Shown: positions 8,557 to 18,468 of the stretch, piece by piece
Layout of the letters: each line of letters opens with the position of its first letter
Numbering within the stretch: position 1 is the stretch's first letter
From: Crateriforma spongiae
GTDB lineage: Bacteria; Planctomycetota; Planctomycetia; Pirellulales; Pirellulaceae
DNA length: 64,000 bases
Assembly (NCBI RefSeq): GCF_012290005.1
Contig: NZ_JAAXMS010000004.1
Span: 558,001-622,000, forward strand
Reading direction: 5' to 3'
Notes under the pieces: model-generated
Databases searched by the model: none
What the model was told of the DNA's origin: nothing
The model's input: the letters and a program-made list of their open reading frames with translations, nothing else
Made by a program: the position numbers and the translations under genes

Positions 8557-9711
8557 TTACTTCACCTTCAGCATCCGCTGCAGTGCGACCAAGCTGTGAT
8601 GCGTCGTTTCATCGTCGACCAGGATCTGGTTGACCACGCATCCGTCACGCAGGTTTTCCAGGCACCAGCACAGGTGGGCCAAGTCGATCCGGTACATCGT
8701 CGCGCACATGCAGACGACCGGCGACAAGAAATGAATTTCCTGTTCGGGGTGCTCCGCCTTCAGCCGGTTGACCAAGTGCAATTCCGTGCCGATTGCCCAC
8801 TTTGTTCCCGGCGGGCTGTTGCGAACCGTGTCGATGATCTTTCCGGTACTGCCGCTGACATCGGCGATGTCGTTGACTTCACGCGGGCATTCCGGGTGCA
8901 CCAAGATCTTGATGCCGGGATGGTTCTTGCGAAAACCCTCGACATGTTCGGGCCGGAACATTTGGTGAACGCTGCAGTGGCCTTTCCACAAAATCACACG
9001 GCTGTCGCGCAGTGCCTGTTCGGTGTTCCCCCCCAGTTCCAACGCATAGGGATCCCAGACGGGCATTTGTTCGGTACCAATGCCCATGCCCAACGCGGTG
9101 TTGCGGCCGAGGTGTTGATCGGGAAAGAAGAAAACGCGATCGCCCCGTTCAAACGCCCAGTCCATCACCGATGCGGCATTGCTGCTGGTGCATACGATGC
9201 CGCCGTGGCGACCACAAAACGCCTTTAAGCTGGCCGCACTGTTGATGTAGGTCACGGGAATCACGCGACTGGTGTCGATGATTTCACCCATGTCGGCCCA
9301 AGCGTCTTCCACCTGGGCGATCGCCGCCATGTCGGCCATCGAACAACCCGCCGCCATGTCTGGCAAGATCACGGTGACCCGGTCGCCGCCACGTGATTCC
9401 AATTTTTCCGGACGGTTGGCCAAGATGTCGGCGGTTTCCGCCATGAAGTGTACGCCGCAGAAAACAATCGTGCGGCACGTTTCGCTGGACGCGGCCAACT
9501 CGCTCAGCTTGTAACTGTCTCCCCGCAGGTCACAGTGCTGGATGACTTCGTCCTGTTGATAGTGGTGACCCAACAGCAACAGGGAATCGCCCATCGATTG
9601 CCGCACCGCTTCGATCCGCTGATGCAGTTCGTCGGATTCCATTGTTTTGTACGAAGCCAACGGGTGCAGCGAATCGTCTTTCGCAACTTTGGCTGTTGGC
9701 AATGCAGTCAT
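8557..9711 (-). CDS. nadA: Quinolinate synthase NadA
   Basis: NadA condenses iminoaspartate with dihydroxyacetone phosphate to give quinolinate for de novo NAD synthesis, using a [4Fe-4S] cluster. The 384-aa protein has the family blocks in order: LLGHHYQQDEVIQHCDLRGDSYKLSELAA, FCGVHFMAETADIL, GCSMADM, VTYINSAASLKAFCG, VCTSSNA, FFPDQHLG, WKGHCSVHQMF, HPECP and CMCATMYRIDL. Cysteines in the first, fifth and last regions fit the cluster ligands. It is slightly longer than typical NadA because of about 30 extra N-terminal residues. nadB and nadC are not in the window. Confidence 0.95.
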   Translation of the reverse strand: MTALPTAKVAKDDSLHPLASYKTMESDELHQRIEAVRQSMGDSLLLLGHHYQQDEVIQHCDLRGDSYKLSELAASSETCRTIVFCGVHFMAETADILANRPEKLESRGGDRVTVILPDMAAGCSMADMAAIAQVEDAWADMGEIIDTSRVIPVTYINSAASLKAFCGRHGGIVCTSSNAASVMDWAFERGDRVFFFPDQHLGRNTALGMGIGTEQMPVWDPYALELGGNTEQALRDSRVILWKGHCSVHQMFRPEHVEGFRKNHPGIKILVHPECPREVNDIADVSGSTGKIIDTVRNSPPGTKWAIGTELHLVNRLKAEHPEQEIHFLSPVVCMCATMYRIDLAHLCWCLENLRDGCVVNQILVDDETTHHSLVALQRMLKVK

Positions 9712-9782
9712 CGACTTTTTCGGGGCTCATTTGATGGGGAATGGTGGGGCGGGACACCGGCTTTGGAACCGGTCGGCAATGC

Positions 9783-11093
9783 CTAGCGATCGCCGTGCTC
9801 CAAGGAGTCCATTGTAGGTTCCACCACCGAAATCGACCATGGACAGACGCGTCGGATTTCAGCCGCCGATTCGGCATCGGGAACAAATACCCGCAAATCT
9901 GAGGCCGAAAAAGCATCCAAATCCACGTCGCCCGAAGCCCGAAATTCGCGTTCCGCCGTCCAGTCGACGGTCTTTCCACGAGCTTGGAAACGATAGCGAT
10001 CCGCTTCGTCCAGCCTCGACGACTGTTCGGGATCGCCGTACACGACCGGGCGAATTCCGCAGTCCAAAGCCGCTGATTTCCGGATCGCGATGCCAAACGG
10101 CAGGTAATCCCACCGCCGCAGGTGCGACCGATACGTTCGGCGTTGCATCAATTCACTGACCGAAACGGCGGAAAAGCAAACGACGGGATACTGGTGCGAC
10201 GATGCGACCGCTGATGCCACCAGACGCCGTGTCGTGATGATTCGATGAAGCGTCCCCAGGGCACTGCGGTCCCGGTCGACCGACAACAGACAATCGTCCA
10301 TCCATTGCTGTGAAGTCTGGCCCGGCCAGGCTCCGGTGCAAGGTCTTGTGCAGTGTACCAGCCACCGGTCCGATTGCTGAATCCAGTCGGCATCGGTGTG
10401 GATCCAGCCACGATCGCTGACGGGATGGTCACCGCCGGCGACGTCTTGGTCGTACATCCAGTGCCCGACGGCACCGCCGCGGATCAACGGGCCGGATGCA
10501 CAATCGGCCAGTCCGGTCACCGCGATGCGAACGTTCGGGGACGGTCGCAATTTCAATCGTTGCGTGATGAAACGCTGGATCGATCCGCCGCGACGAACGT
10601 ACAACGCATCGATTGCGTCACAGTTTTGAATCAAACACCGATCGCCGGCGGTCGTGTCGCTGCGTTTGCGGTCAAGGCGTTTGCCGTTCCCACGCTGCGG
10701 CGATGATTGTCGGTCGGTCTCGCCCGGCGACGGGGGATCACAAGGCGACAGAACCCCCAGTGACGCGCCGAACAATTCCGCGGCTCGGCTGGCCCAAGGC
10801 AGCACGGCGGATCCCGCCGAAACGACAAAGGCCGCGTTACGATTGCGGGCGTCGGTCATGATCCGCCGCAAACGTTGACAGACCTGTCGTCGACGGTGCG
10901 GATCATTGCCAAGCCGGCTGCACGTCAGTCCAATCGTTCGCTCAATCCTGGTCCGTCGGCGAAGCCAACGAAGTTCATAACCGTCACGACGACAGGCGTC
11001 GGCAAAGCCTGATGTCACGATCTCCGCGTCGACGTTCGCATTGCCGTCGCTGGTATCGTCGGTTCGTTTTTCTGGACGGGTCCGAGTGTCCAT
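9783..11093 (-). CDS. Conserved-looking hypothetical protein
   Basis: I do not recognise this 436-aa protein. It is rich in Arg and Asp, has no signal peptide and no clear membrane segment. A hydrophobic stretch (AAFVVSAGSAVLPWASRAAELFG, about residues 60-82) could be a Rossmann-like strand-turn-helix. The C-terminal half alternates charged helices with short hydrophobic strands such as ALDCGIRPVVYGD and DLRVFVPDAESA. ATG 11093 is chosen because the frame, although open to 11831, would otherwise overlap the divergent hydrolase gene. It lies 71 bp upstream of nadA on the same strand and could be co-transcribed with it, but no functional link is evident. Confidence 0.6.
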   Translation of the reverse strand: MDTRTRPEKRTDDTSDGNANVDAEIVTSGFADACRRDGYELRWLRRRTRIERTIGLTCSRLGNDPHRRRQVCQRLRRIMTDARNRNAAFVVSAGSAVLPWASRAAELFGASLGVLSPCDPPSPGETDRQSSPQRGNGKRLDRKRSDTTAGDRCLIQNCDAIDALYVRRGGSIQRFITQRLKLRPSPNVRIAVTGLADCASGPLIRGGAVGHWMYDQDVAGGDHPVSDRGWIHTDADWIQQSDRWLVHCTRPCTGAWPGQTSQQWMDDCLLSVDRDRSALGTLHRIITTRRLVASAVASSHQYPVVCFSAVSVSELMQRRTYRSHLRRWDYLPFGIAIRKSAALDCGIRPVVYGDPEQSSRLDEADRYRFQARGKTVDWTAEREFRASGDVDLDAFSASDLRVFVPDAESAAEIRRVCPWSISVVEPTMDSLEHGDR

Positions 11094-11234
11094 GGGCCAG
11101 GGCCCTCCTGGTGCTGGCCGAGTGACTTGGGGTCCATCCACCTTTCGATTCACGCTTCGTGACGGCTTTGCGTGTGTCACCGGCCGCGGTGGATTATAAA
11201 CGTCCCTGTCTTGCACTTCGACCAAGGAATTCCG

Positions 11235-12254
11235 ATGACACACCCTGACTTTGCCAAGAAGTTTCATTCCAATGTTCTCAACTCGCTCGCGCCGAATCCC
11301 GCCAGACAGGCCTCCGGCCCGCGGCCGATGATTCCGGTTTGCAGCATGCCCCGTTGGTCCGCCGCCATCGTTTTGGGACTCCTTTGCACGGCAATTTCTA
11401 TGAAGGCATCCGCCGACGAAGCAGCGACAGCCGTTATCGACATCTGGGACGGCGACGCACCGGCTTGGAATGCACCGCAGGCCGAGGAGAGTGACACCAG
11501 CGGACCGGACGGTCGTAAAGTCGCCGGTCGCTCGGTGATCCGTCTGGGAAATGTGTCGACACCCCAGCTGCACGTATATCCCGCCCATGCCGACGGACCG
11601 GGCACATCGACGGTCGTGATCGCGCCGGGCGGCGGCTATTCGATCCTGGCGTGGGATTTGGAAGGCACAGAGATCGCGGCGTGGCTGAATTCCGTGGGAG
11701 TCGACGCGGTGGTGTTGAAATACCGCGTGCCGACTCGATCGGAGGACCAGAAATGGCTGGCGCCGGTCCAGGACATCCAGCGGTCGATCGTGATGCTGCG
11801 AACCAGCAAAGTCAGCGGCGTGAACGCACAAAAGATTGGCGTTTTGGGTTTTTCGGCGGGCGGAAACGCATCGGCGCGGGCGTTGACGGCGTCGACGCTA
11901 CACTATGCCGCACATCGACCGGGCGACGGCAAAATTCGGTTCCAGCCCGACTTTGGCGTGCTGGTTTATCCCGCCTGGCTGGTCGAATCGGATGAAGATT
12001 TGACATTGATCGACGAGATCACGGTTGACAAAAACACGCCACCGGCGTTTTTTGCACACGCCATCGATGACCGTGTCAGTTGCCTGTCCAGCGTGGCGTT
12101 GTTCACGGAAATGAAGCGAAACGGGATCCCGTCGTCGCTGCACGTGTTCAGCGGTGGTGGACACGGGTTCGGTCTGCGTCAGGCCGATTCCCCGACCGAT
12201 CAATGGCCCGACCTGTGTGCGACTTGGTTGCGTCAGATCGGCATGGCCAAGTAG
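11235..12254 (+). CDS. Exported alpha/beta hydrolase (esterase/lipase-like)
   Basis: This is a 339-aa predicted carboxylesterase. ATG 11235 has an AAGGA sequence 8 nt upstream; a second ATG at 11328 would place the hydrophobic signal segment (WSAAIVLGLLCTAISMKASA) closer to the N-terminus. The mature part has the oxyanion-hole motif PGGGYSILAWDLEG, the nucleophile elbow GFSAGG, an Asp in AHAIDDRVS and a His in GGHGFG, completing the triad order of the BD-FAE/acetyl-xylan-esterase-like group. Such enzymes often deacetylate plant or algal polysaccharides, but substrate specificity is inference. A strong hairpin overlaps the stop codon. Confidence 0.85.
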   Translation: MTHPDFAKKFHSNVLNSLAPNPARQASGPRPMIPVCSMPRWSAAIVLGLLCTAISMKASADEAATAVIDIWDGDAPAWNAPQAEESDTSGPDGRKVAGRSVIRLGNVSTPQLHVYPAHADGPGTSTVVIAPGGGYSILAWDLEGTEIAAWLNSVGVDAVVLKYRVPTRSEDQKWLAPVQDIQRSIVMLRTSKVSGVNAQKIGVLGFSAGGNASARALTASTLHYAAHRPGDGKIRFQPDFGVLVYPAWLVESDEDLTLIDEITVDKNTPPAFFAHAIDDRVSCLSSVALFTEMKRNGIPSSLHVFSGGGHGFGLRQADSPTDQWPDLCATWLRQIGMAK

Positions 12255-12277
12255 CCCGGCGGCAATCAACGCCGGGC
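12254..12277 (+). terminator. Strong hairpin directly after the hydrolase stop
   Basis: GCCCGGCG (12254-12261) and CGCCGGGC (12270-12277) form a perfect 8-bp stem with an 8-nt loop. It starts at the last base of the TAG stop codon. No T-run follows, so it may be a factor-assisted terminator or an mRNA 3'-end stabiliser. Confidence 0.45.
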
Positions 12278-12332
12278 GCTGCGTCGCTGAACGACCACTG
12301 ACTTCCCACGACGCAAGAGATCACAAACAAGG

Positions 12333-13097
12333 ATGCGCCCGGTGTTACAGCCACAGCCGATTCAGTCCGATTGCCCTGATGGAGACGGCGAATCCAACGG
12401 CACTGATTCTGCCGCCGATGAATCATCGGCCCGGGACCACGATCCGACGCTATCGAAAGCGCCGATGAAGCCCGGTGAAGAATGGGCCAACGCGCTGTCG
12501 CACGGCGGCGCTTGTTTGGCGGCCGTGATCCTGGGCGTGATGTTGGTCGCCAAAGCATGGCGGGTCGACACGACGATGGGGATCGCCTGTGCCGCGTATG
12601 CGGTGTCGGTTGTGGGAACGTTTCTGGCGTCGACTCTGTCGCACACCGTGTTTCGCCAGCCTTGGTTGAACCGTTTCCGTGCCTGGGATCAAGCGATGAT
12701 TTATTGCATGATCGCGGGCACCTACACGCCCATCATCATCGCCCACGCGGGACCGACGAATCGGATCTGGCTAAGCATCGCGGTTTGGACGGCTGCGCTG
12801 ACCGGATTTGTCGCCAAGGTGGCGCTGCGACACCGGATCAACGGAATCAGCACGGTCACCTATTTGATGCTGGGCTGGTTTCCCGCGGTGCCGTTGATCG
12901 GCCAAGTCCCACGGGCATTGGCGTTGGGCATGTTTGCCGGTGGTGTGCTGTATTCGATCGGCGTGATCTTCTTGATCAACGACCGTCGGTTCCGATACGC
13001 CCACGTCGTCTGGCACGCCTTTGTGATGGCGGCCGCTTTCGTGCACTACCGGTGCATCGATTGGTATTGCGTCGACTTGGCGATGGCATCGAGCTAA
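12333..13097 (+). CDS. Hemolysin III / PAQR family membrane protein
   Basis: This 254-aa protein has about seven membrane helices between residues 55 and 250, after a hydrophilic Asp/Ser-rich N-terminus. Family markers are SHGGACLAA at the first helix, LSHTVF, the GTYTPIII segment after helix 3, and the C-terminal HVVWHAFVMAAAFVHY, which holds the His pair of the zinc-binding PAQR/HlyIII site. The starting Met at 12333 gives a 44-residue tail; an ATG for MKPGEEW at about 12465 is the family-length alternative. Despite the name, bacterial members are mostly not hemolysins, and a hydrolase-like role in lipid metabolism has been proposed for the superfamily. Confidence 0.88.
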   Translation: MRPVLQPQPIQSDCPDGDGESNGTDSAADESSARDHDPTLSKAPMKPGEEWANALSHGGACLAAVILGVMLVAKAWRVDTTMGIACAAYAVSVVGTFLASTLSHTVFRQPWLNRFRAWDQAMIYCMIAGTYTPIIIAHAGPTNRIWLSIAVWTAALTGFVAKVALRHRINGISTVTYLMLGWFPAVPLIGQVPRALALGMFAGGVLYSIGVIFLINDRRFRYAHVVWHAFVMAAAFVHYRCIDWYCVDLAMASS

Positions 13098-13115
13098 GCG
13101 ACGGTCGTCGGATTG

Positions 13116-14042
13116 CTAATTTCGCGTTTTCCAGTCGAATCCGTTCAGGCTGGACAGTGCCAGTGCCAACGCGTGGGTTCCGTCTTTGGCGTGCCCCTGA
13201 GCGGCGACCGCTTGATAAAGCTGTTGAGCCAACGCCAAGCCCGGCATCGACAATCCCATGCGGCGGCTTTCGGCCAGCGCGATGCCCATGTCTTTGATGA
13301 AGTGTTCGACAAAAAAGCCGGGATCAAAGTTGTTGTCGATGATGCGAGGACCCAAGTTGGACAGTGACCAACTGCCCGCCGCACCGCTGCCGACACTTTT
13401 TAAAACGGTTGGCAAATCCAGACCCGCGCGGTGGCCATAGATCAACGCTTCGCAAACGCCGATCATGCCGGTGCTGATCAAAATCTGATTGACCATCTTG
13501 GTGTGTTGGCCGGAACCCGCGTCGCCTTGATGCACGACCGTCTTGCCCATTGCGTCCCAGCACGGCTGCAGCGCCGCAACCGCCCCAGCGTCGCCCCCGA
13601 TCATGATCGACAGCGTGCCCTCTTTGGCACCTTTGTCGCCGCCGGAAACCGGTGCGTCCAACGCCAGAACATCTTTCTTGGCCGCAGCCTCTGCAATCTC
13701 CACGGCCAACGAGGGCTGGCTGGTCGTCATGTCGACGATGATGTTCCCACTTTCACATCCGGCCAAGACACCGTCTTCGTCGTCTAGGATCACCGACCGG
13801 ACATCATGCGGAAAACCGACGATCGTAAAGATCACATCAGCCGCTTCGGCTACCGCACGAGGGCTGTCGGCCCAGGTCGCGCCGCGTTCGATCAACGTCT
13901 GGGCTTTCGATCGAGTTCGATTGAACACGGTTGCCGAAAAGCCCGCGTCGATCAGATGTCCGCACATGCTGGCACCCATCACGCCGGTTCCGATCCATCC
14001 GATGCGTGTCTTTCCAGGTTCGATCGCGTTGACGGACATCAT
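13116..14042 (-). CDS. NAD(P)-dependent beta-hydroxyacid dehydrogenase (3-hydroxyisobutyrate dehydrogenase-like)
   Basis: This 308-aa enzyme oxidises beta-hydroxyacids such as 3-hydroxyisobutyrate, tartronate semialdehyde or related compounds. The N-terminal Rossmann motif [16 protein letters not shown] is complete. The substrate-binding motif DAPVSGG lies at about residue 130, and the catalytic Lys is in [10 protein letters not shown] at about 180. The C-terminal all-helical domain has [12 protein letters not shown]. The length is normal for the family. Which hydroxyacid is used cannot be told. It converges on the hemolysin-III gene with only an 18-bp gap; ATG 14039 is an equally possible start. 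Confidence 0.9.
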   Translation of the reverse strand: MMSVNAIEPGKTRIGWIGTGVMGASMCGHLIDAGFSATVFNRTRSKAQTLIERGATWADSPRAVAEAADVIFTIVGFPHDVRSVILDDEDGVLAGCESGNIIVDMTTSQPSLAVEIAEAAAKKDVLALDAPVSGGDKGAKEGTLSIMIGGDAGAVAALQPCWDAMGKTVVHQGDAGSGQHTKMVNQILISTGMIGVCEALIYGHRAGLDLPTVLKSVGSGAAGSWSLSNLGPRIIDNNFDPGFFVEHFIKDMGIALAESRRMGLSMPGLALAQQLYQAVAAQGHAKDGTHALALALSSLNGFDWKTRN

Positions 14043-14194
14043 TGCCTTTGGATTGCGGGGGTGAAAACGTTTTCGGCCGAAGCGGATCTTCTGAACGATG
14101 GCAAAGCGTTGTGGGCTTTGCCATTGCTGAAGACACGGTGTGATTCAGACGCCGTGCAAGTCAGATGATTGTGCGAATCGAATCCAGAGCCTGA

Positions 14195-15643
14195 CTAGCC
14201 CAACTTGGCCAGTTGCTGGATGAATGCGCCTTCGTTGACCGTGGGCCGCTCCAAGCGTCCTTGATAGTTGTAGGACAACCGCATGTTGTCCAGCCCCATC
14301 AGGTGCAAGATGCTGGCGTGAATGTCGTGCACGTGCGCACGATCCCGCACCGCGTACAACCCCAGTTCATCGGTCTCGCCGATCGTCTGGCCGCCCTGAA
14401 CGCCGCCGCCGGCCATCCACATGGTAAAGCCGGTCGGGTTGTGATCACGTCCGTCGCCCTGTTCGCTCATCGGCGTGCGTCCGAACTCACCGCCCCACAC
14501 GACCAAGGTTTCGTCCAGCAGACCGCGTTGCTGCAAATCGGTCAGCAATCCCGCGATCGGCCGATCGACTTCCCGGCAATACTTCGTGTGGTTGCCTTCG
14601 ATGCCTTTGTGGGCGTCCCATTTGCTGCCCGCGCCGCTGTAAAGCTGGATGAACCGCACACCACGTTCGACCAATCGGCGCGCCAGCAAGCAGATGCGGC
14701 CGTACGGTCGGGTGTTGTCATCGTCCATGCCGTACAACTGGTGTGTCTGGGCGGTCTCTTGTGACAAATCCACCGCCTCCGGTGCAGACGCTTGCATGCG
14801 ATAGGCAAGTTCGTAGGATCGAATCCGCGCATCCAACTCGCTGACTTCTGGCAACCGGCTGGCATGACGGCGATTGATCTCTGCGATCAAATCCAGTTTT
14901 TCACGTTGCCGGATGTCGGTGATCTGTTTCGGCGGTGAAAGGTTGCGAATCGGCTGGGTCGGATCATCGCTGCCCACCGGTGTTCCCTGGAACGTGGCCG
15001 GCAAAAAACCGTTGCCCCAATTGCGAACCCCGTTGACCACCGGCGTCGTGCGGTCTTGCATGACGACGAACGCGGGAAGGTCCGCATCGCCGGTGCCCAG
15101 TCCATACGTTGTCCATGCCCCCAGCGACGGACGTCCGCCCAGGATGCTGCTGGTGTTCATCAGGTTGCAGCCGCCGGCGTGGTTGATGCCTTCGCCGTAG
15201 CAAGAACGAATGACGGCCAGTTTGTCGGCGTGCTGTGCGACGTGGGGGAACCAATCGCTGATCTCAAGCCCACTTTCGCCATAGCGATCCCACTTCCGCT
15301 TGCACGCCAGCAACGCGGTGTTCTTTTCGCCCATCGCCGTGATCGGTTCCTTGAAACTGCTGGGCAACGGCTGGCCCGCAAGTTCATTCAACAACGGCTT
15401 GCGATCGAACGTGTCCAGCTGGCTGGGGCCGCCTTCCATGAACAAAAAGATGACGCTTTTCGCCGTCGCGGTGTGGTGAACACCGCCGCCGGCCAAGGCG
15501 CCCGCGGCCGCCGATTGCTGCGCCAACATGCCGCGCAGGGCCAGCGCGCCAAACCCCGCACCGGCGTTGACCAAAAAGTCACGACGGTCGCGCAGGATGC
15601 GATGATGCGGAACGCCGATGCGATCACACAGCGATGAAGTCAT
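14195..15643 (-). CDS. DUF1501 domain-containing protein
   Basis: This 482-aa member of a phylum-typical DUF1501 family has distant sulfatase/alkaline-phosphatase-fold character. An Arg-rich N-terminus followed by RRDFLVNAGAGFGALALRGML resembles a Tat export signal. The body contains SVIFLFMEGGPSQLDTFDRKP, SDWFPHVAQHADKLAVIRSCYGEGINHAGG and, near the C-terminus, VVWGGEFGRTPMSEQGDGRDHNPTGFTMWMAGGGVQGG, all characteristic of the family. It lies 43 bp downstream of the PSCyt/DUF1549/DUF1553 gene on the same strand, the standard planctomycete pair. The biochemical role is unknown. Confidence 0.93.
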   Translation of the reverse strand: MTSSLCDRIGVPHHRILRDRRDFLVNAGAGFGALALRGMLAQQSAAAGALAGGGVHHTATAKSVIFLFMEGGPSQLDTFDRKPLLNELAGQPLPSSFKEPITAMGEKNTALLACKRKWDRYGESGLEISDWFPHVAQHADKLAVIRSCYGEGINHAGGCNLMNTSSILGGRPSLGAWTTYGLGTGDADLPAFVVMQDRTTPVVNGVRNWGNGFLPATFQGTPVGSDDPTQPIRNLSPPKQITDIRQREKLDLIAEINRRHASRLPEVSELDARIRSYELAYRMQASAPEAVDLSQETAQTHQLYGMDDDNTRPYGRICLLARRLVERGVRFIQLYSGAGSKWDAHKGIEGNHTKYCREVDRPIAGLLTDLQQRGLLDETLVVWGGEFGRTPMSEQGDGRDHNPTGFTMWMAGGGVQGGQTIGETDELGLYAVRDRAHVHDIHASILHLMGLDNMRLSYNYQGRLERPTVNEGAFIQQLAKLG

Positions 15644-15686
15644 GGGCGAAACCAGTGAGTGTGTTGGATGAACAAAATGGGCTGGA

Positions 15687-18194
15687 TCATTCGACGAACA
15701 GAAACGCGTTGGCGTTCAACAACACGTGACAAACGTCGCGGCATCCGTCGTCACCCGCCTGGACCAGCGGAGTCAACAATTCAACGTCATCGTCGGACAT
15801 CGGTTGGCACGTCAGGACCAGGCCCGCATGACGAACGAATTGTTCCGCCCAATCGTCGGAATCGCGGTGGATGCCATCGCGGCGAAGGTCCGCTTGGACG
15901 CGATCGGCAAACTTTGCGGACACATGAATCAGACGATCGTTGTTGATCATCATCAACGACTGGGTGGCGGTGATCGTGACGTCGCGGCGTGCGGTGCCGA
16001 CGATTCCGGTCGGGGCATCCATCAACTGCAGCATCTCGTCACCCGTGTTACGTTTCCGCTGCAGATAGATCGTTCGCCGTGGCGGCGCGCCGCTGGGACT
16101 GGGGCCACCGATCTGGTGATTCACTTGGTCCATCACCGCCAGCAGCGTGTCCCGGTACTGTTCCGCATCCAGCCGCCGGACGCTGCGACGCCACAGCAGC
16201 CGATTCATTGCGTCGATTCGTTGACCGTCGGCACGTCGCGGATGATGAGCCGATTGCCGGTACGTTTCGCTCAGCAGGATTTCACGCTGGAGCCGTTTCA
16301 AATCCCAACCGGTTCGCTGCAGACGGTCAGCCAGGTAGTCCAGCAGTTCCGGATGAGTCGGCGGGGTCCCGAGCGCGCCAAAGTCATTGGGCGACGCGAC
16401 GATGCCACGGCCGAAGTAGTGCTGCCAAATGCGGTTGGCGATCACGCGAGCGGTCACCGGGTTTTCCGGCGACGTCATCCAACGTGCCAACGCCAGCCGA
16501 CGCCCGGTCGATTTTGGGTTTGCCGGGGGCGGTGCAACGTCCAGCGGCACGCCGCCATAAATCTCGGGGACCTCCGGTGCAAAGTTTCGTCCGCTCTGTC
16601 GGCCGGGCAACCGCGTGGGACGAATGTCACCACTGGCATCCGCAACGGTCATCACCCGCCGTGATGGACGCGGGTTGTATCCCAGTTGTTTCAATTCCGC
16701 CAAAATCTCGCGTCGCCGCGCCGTGGCTTCTTTGCCGATCTTCTTTTCAATCTCGCTGTCGCGTGCCTGTCGATCCAACACCTGCAAGTGAACCAGGTGT
16801 GCGATTTGTGATTCGTAACTGTTGCGTTGATCGGCCGGCTTGTCGTACATCGCCAGCACTTCGTCGGGGAACAGTTCCGCCGCGGCGCGTCCGGACCACG
16901 CCAACGCTTCCGCATCAATGGTGTTCAATTCCGCGACCAGCCCGTCGATCTTTGCCTTGTTCTGCGGATCTGCCGATGGGGAACACTGCGGGTTGGTGAT
17001 GTCACGGAACATCAGCGGTTCAAACACGCTGCGGAAATGAAAGTAATCGCTGCGTGGGATCGGATCGAACTTGTGATCGTGGCACTTTGCACAGGCCAAA
17101 CCGGTCGCCAAAAAAACATCGGCGGTGACATCGGTCAATTCGTCAACGATGACTTCCCATTGGCCCTCGGCATCGCGTTGGTTGTATTCGTAAATGCCTT
17201 GTCGCAAGAAACCGGCGGCCGTCAACGCTTCTTCGTTGTTCGGATCGACTTCGTCGCCGGCGATTTGCATCGTCACAAATTCGTCGTACGGCATCGCCGT
17301 GTTCCAAGCGTTGACGACCCAGTCGCGGTATCGATGGGCCGACGGGCGAAAGGCGTCTTGGCGATAACCGTCGGATTCAGAAAAGCGAACCAGGTCCAAC
17401 CAGAAACGACCGATGCGTTCCCCGTGACGCGGATCGGCCAACAGGCGGTCGACGATTCGTGCGTAGGCATCGGGCGAATCGTCTGCCAAAAAGTCATCGA
17501 CGTCTTCGCAACGCGGCGGCATGCCGGTCACGTCATAGAACAAGCGACGCAGCAACGTACGGCGATCGGCGGACGGCGATCGGGACAATCCGGCCGTTGC
17601 GAGCGCATCGTCGATGTAACGGTCGATCAGGCCGGCGGCCGCGGGGAAGTCGCCGGTGGGGACCAAGCCGATCGGCGGAACGGTGCGAATGGGTTTCGCC
17701 GCCCAGTAAGAATCCGCATCGGCGGCGGGTTCGGAATCGTCGCCGGCGTGATCAAAGGATTCCGGCCAGTACGCACCCTGATCGATCCAGCGACGCAGCG
17801 TCTCGATCTCCGATTCGGTCAGAGGTTCGTCGGGCGGCATTTCCAGACCGTCGTAGCGAACCGCCGCCATCAGCAAACTGGTATCCGCGTCGCCGGGAAT
17901 CACGGCCACGCCGCTGTCACCTCCCTGGGTGATCGTGGTCGCCACGTCCAAACGCAAACCGCCTTCGCTTTCCGATTCGCTGTGGCATTCATAGCACCGG
18001 CGAATCAGCAGCGGTCGGACTTCGCTTTCAAAGAATTTGGCATTCGAGCGAGAGGTTTCCACCGAAACCAGCGTGGCGTCGGCCGATTCCGCCGCCCGCG
18101 TGGCACTGATCAGCCCGCATAGGAAGACCGAGAGACCGATCGCGAGTCGTGCCGTCGTGGTACGGAGGCATCGGTCGAGGGATCCGCGCGTCAT
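15687..18194 (-). CDS. Planctomycete cytochrome C / DUF1549 / DUF1553 protein
   Basis: This 835-aa exported protein is typical of planctomycetes. ATG 18194 is preceded by AGAGG at a good distance and gives a signal sequence (LAIGLSVFLCGLISATRAAE); the frame is open back to 18269. Domains in order are a PSCyt1-type haem motif in LLIRRCYECHSE (about residue 62), DUF1549 from about 150 (IDRYIDDALATAGL ... LLRRLFYDVTGMPP), a second CXXCH in ATGLACAKCHDHKFDPI (about 360), and DUF1553 at the C-terminus (RLALARWMTSPENPVTARVIANRIWQHYFG). The two haem-type motifs suggest electron transfer or an oxidative reaction in the periplasm. It forms a two-gene operon with the DUF1501 gene. Confidence 0.93.
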   Translation of the reverse strand: MTRGSLDRCLRTTTARLAIGLSVFLCGLISATRAAESADATLVSVETSRSNAKFFESEVRPLLIRRCYECHSESESEGGLRLDVATTITQGGDSGVAVIPGDADTSLLMAAVRYDGLEMPPDEPLTESEIETLRRWIDQGAYWPESFDHAGDDSEPAADADSYWAAKPIRTVPPIGLVPTGDFPAAAGLIDRYIDDALATAGLSRSPSADRRTLLRRLFYDVTGMPPRCEDVDDFLADDSPDAYARIVDRLLADPRHGERIGRFWLDLVRFSESDGYRQDAFRPSAHRYRDWVVNAWNTAMPYDEFVTMQIAGDEVDPNNEEALTAAGFLRQGIYEYNQRDAEGQWEVIVDELTDVTADVFLATGLACAKCHDHKFDPIPRSDYFHFRSVFEPLMFRDITNPQCSPSADPQNKAKIDGLVAELNTIDAEALAWSGRAAAELFPDEVLAMYDKPADQRNSYESQIAHLVHLQVLDRQARDSEIEKKIGKEATARRREILAELKQLGYNPRPSRRVMTVADASGDIRPTRLPGRQSGRNFAPEVPEIYGGVPLDVAPPPANPKSTGRRLALARWMTSPENPVTARVIANRIWQHYFGRGIVASPNDFGALGTPPTHPELLDYLADRLQRTGWDLKRLQREILLSETYRQSAHHPRRADGQRIDAMNRLLWRRSVRRLDAEQYRDTLLAVMDQVNHQIGGPSPSGAPPRRTIYLQRKRNTGDEMLQLMDAPTGIVGTARRDVTITATQSLMMINNDRLIHVSAKFADRVQADLRRDGIHRDSDDWAEQFVRHAGLVLTCQPMSDDDVELLTPLVQAGDDGCRDVCHVLLNANAFLFVE

Positions 18195-18468
18195 CAAACG
18201 GCGCCTCTTGCGGTGGGAAGGTGCGGAAAGGCGGGGCAGGCTGGGGGGGACGCATGGGGCGAAACGCACCGCTATCGCCGATCGACGGGGCGGCGCGGGC
18301 CGTCATGCCTCACCAGCTTAATGCATCGCAGGGGCCCACGGCAAGAAAAACGGGGGCCGACACCGGTATCCGAATCGGGGGGCAAAGCTGTCATGCCGCC
18401 ACCGCACCGCACGGAGATCTCACCATCGCGTTGGATGTTTCGCGGCGGCTTTGAAATTTCCGCGACCG

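Noticed and set aside
9783-11831. Extension of the nadA-adjacent gene to 682 codons
   Set aside because: The upstream 246 codons overlap the divergent esterase, which has a complete catalytic triad; ATG 11093 is a better start.
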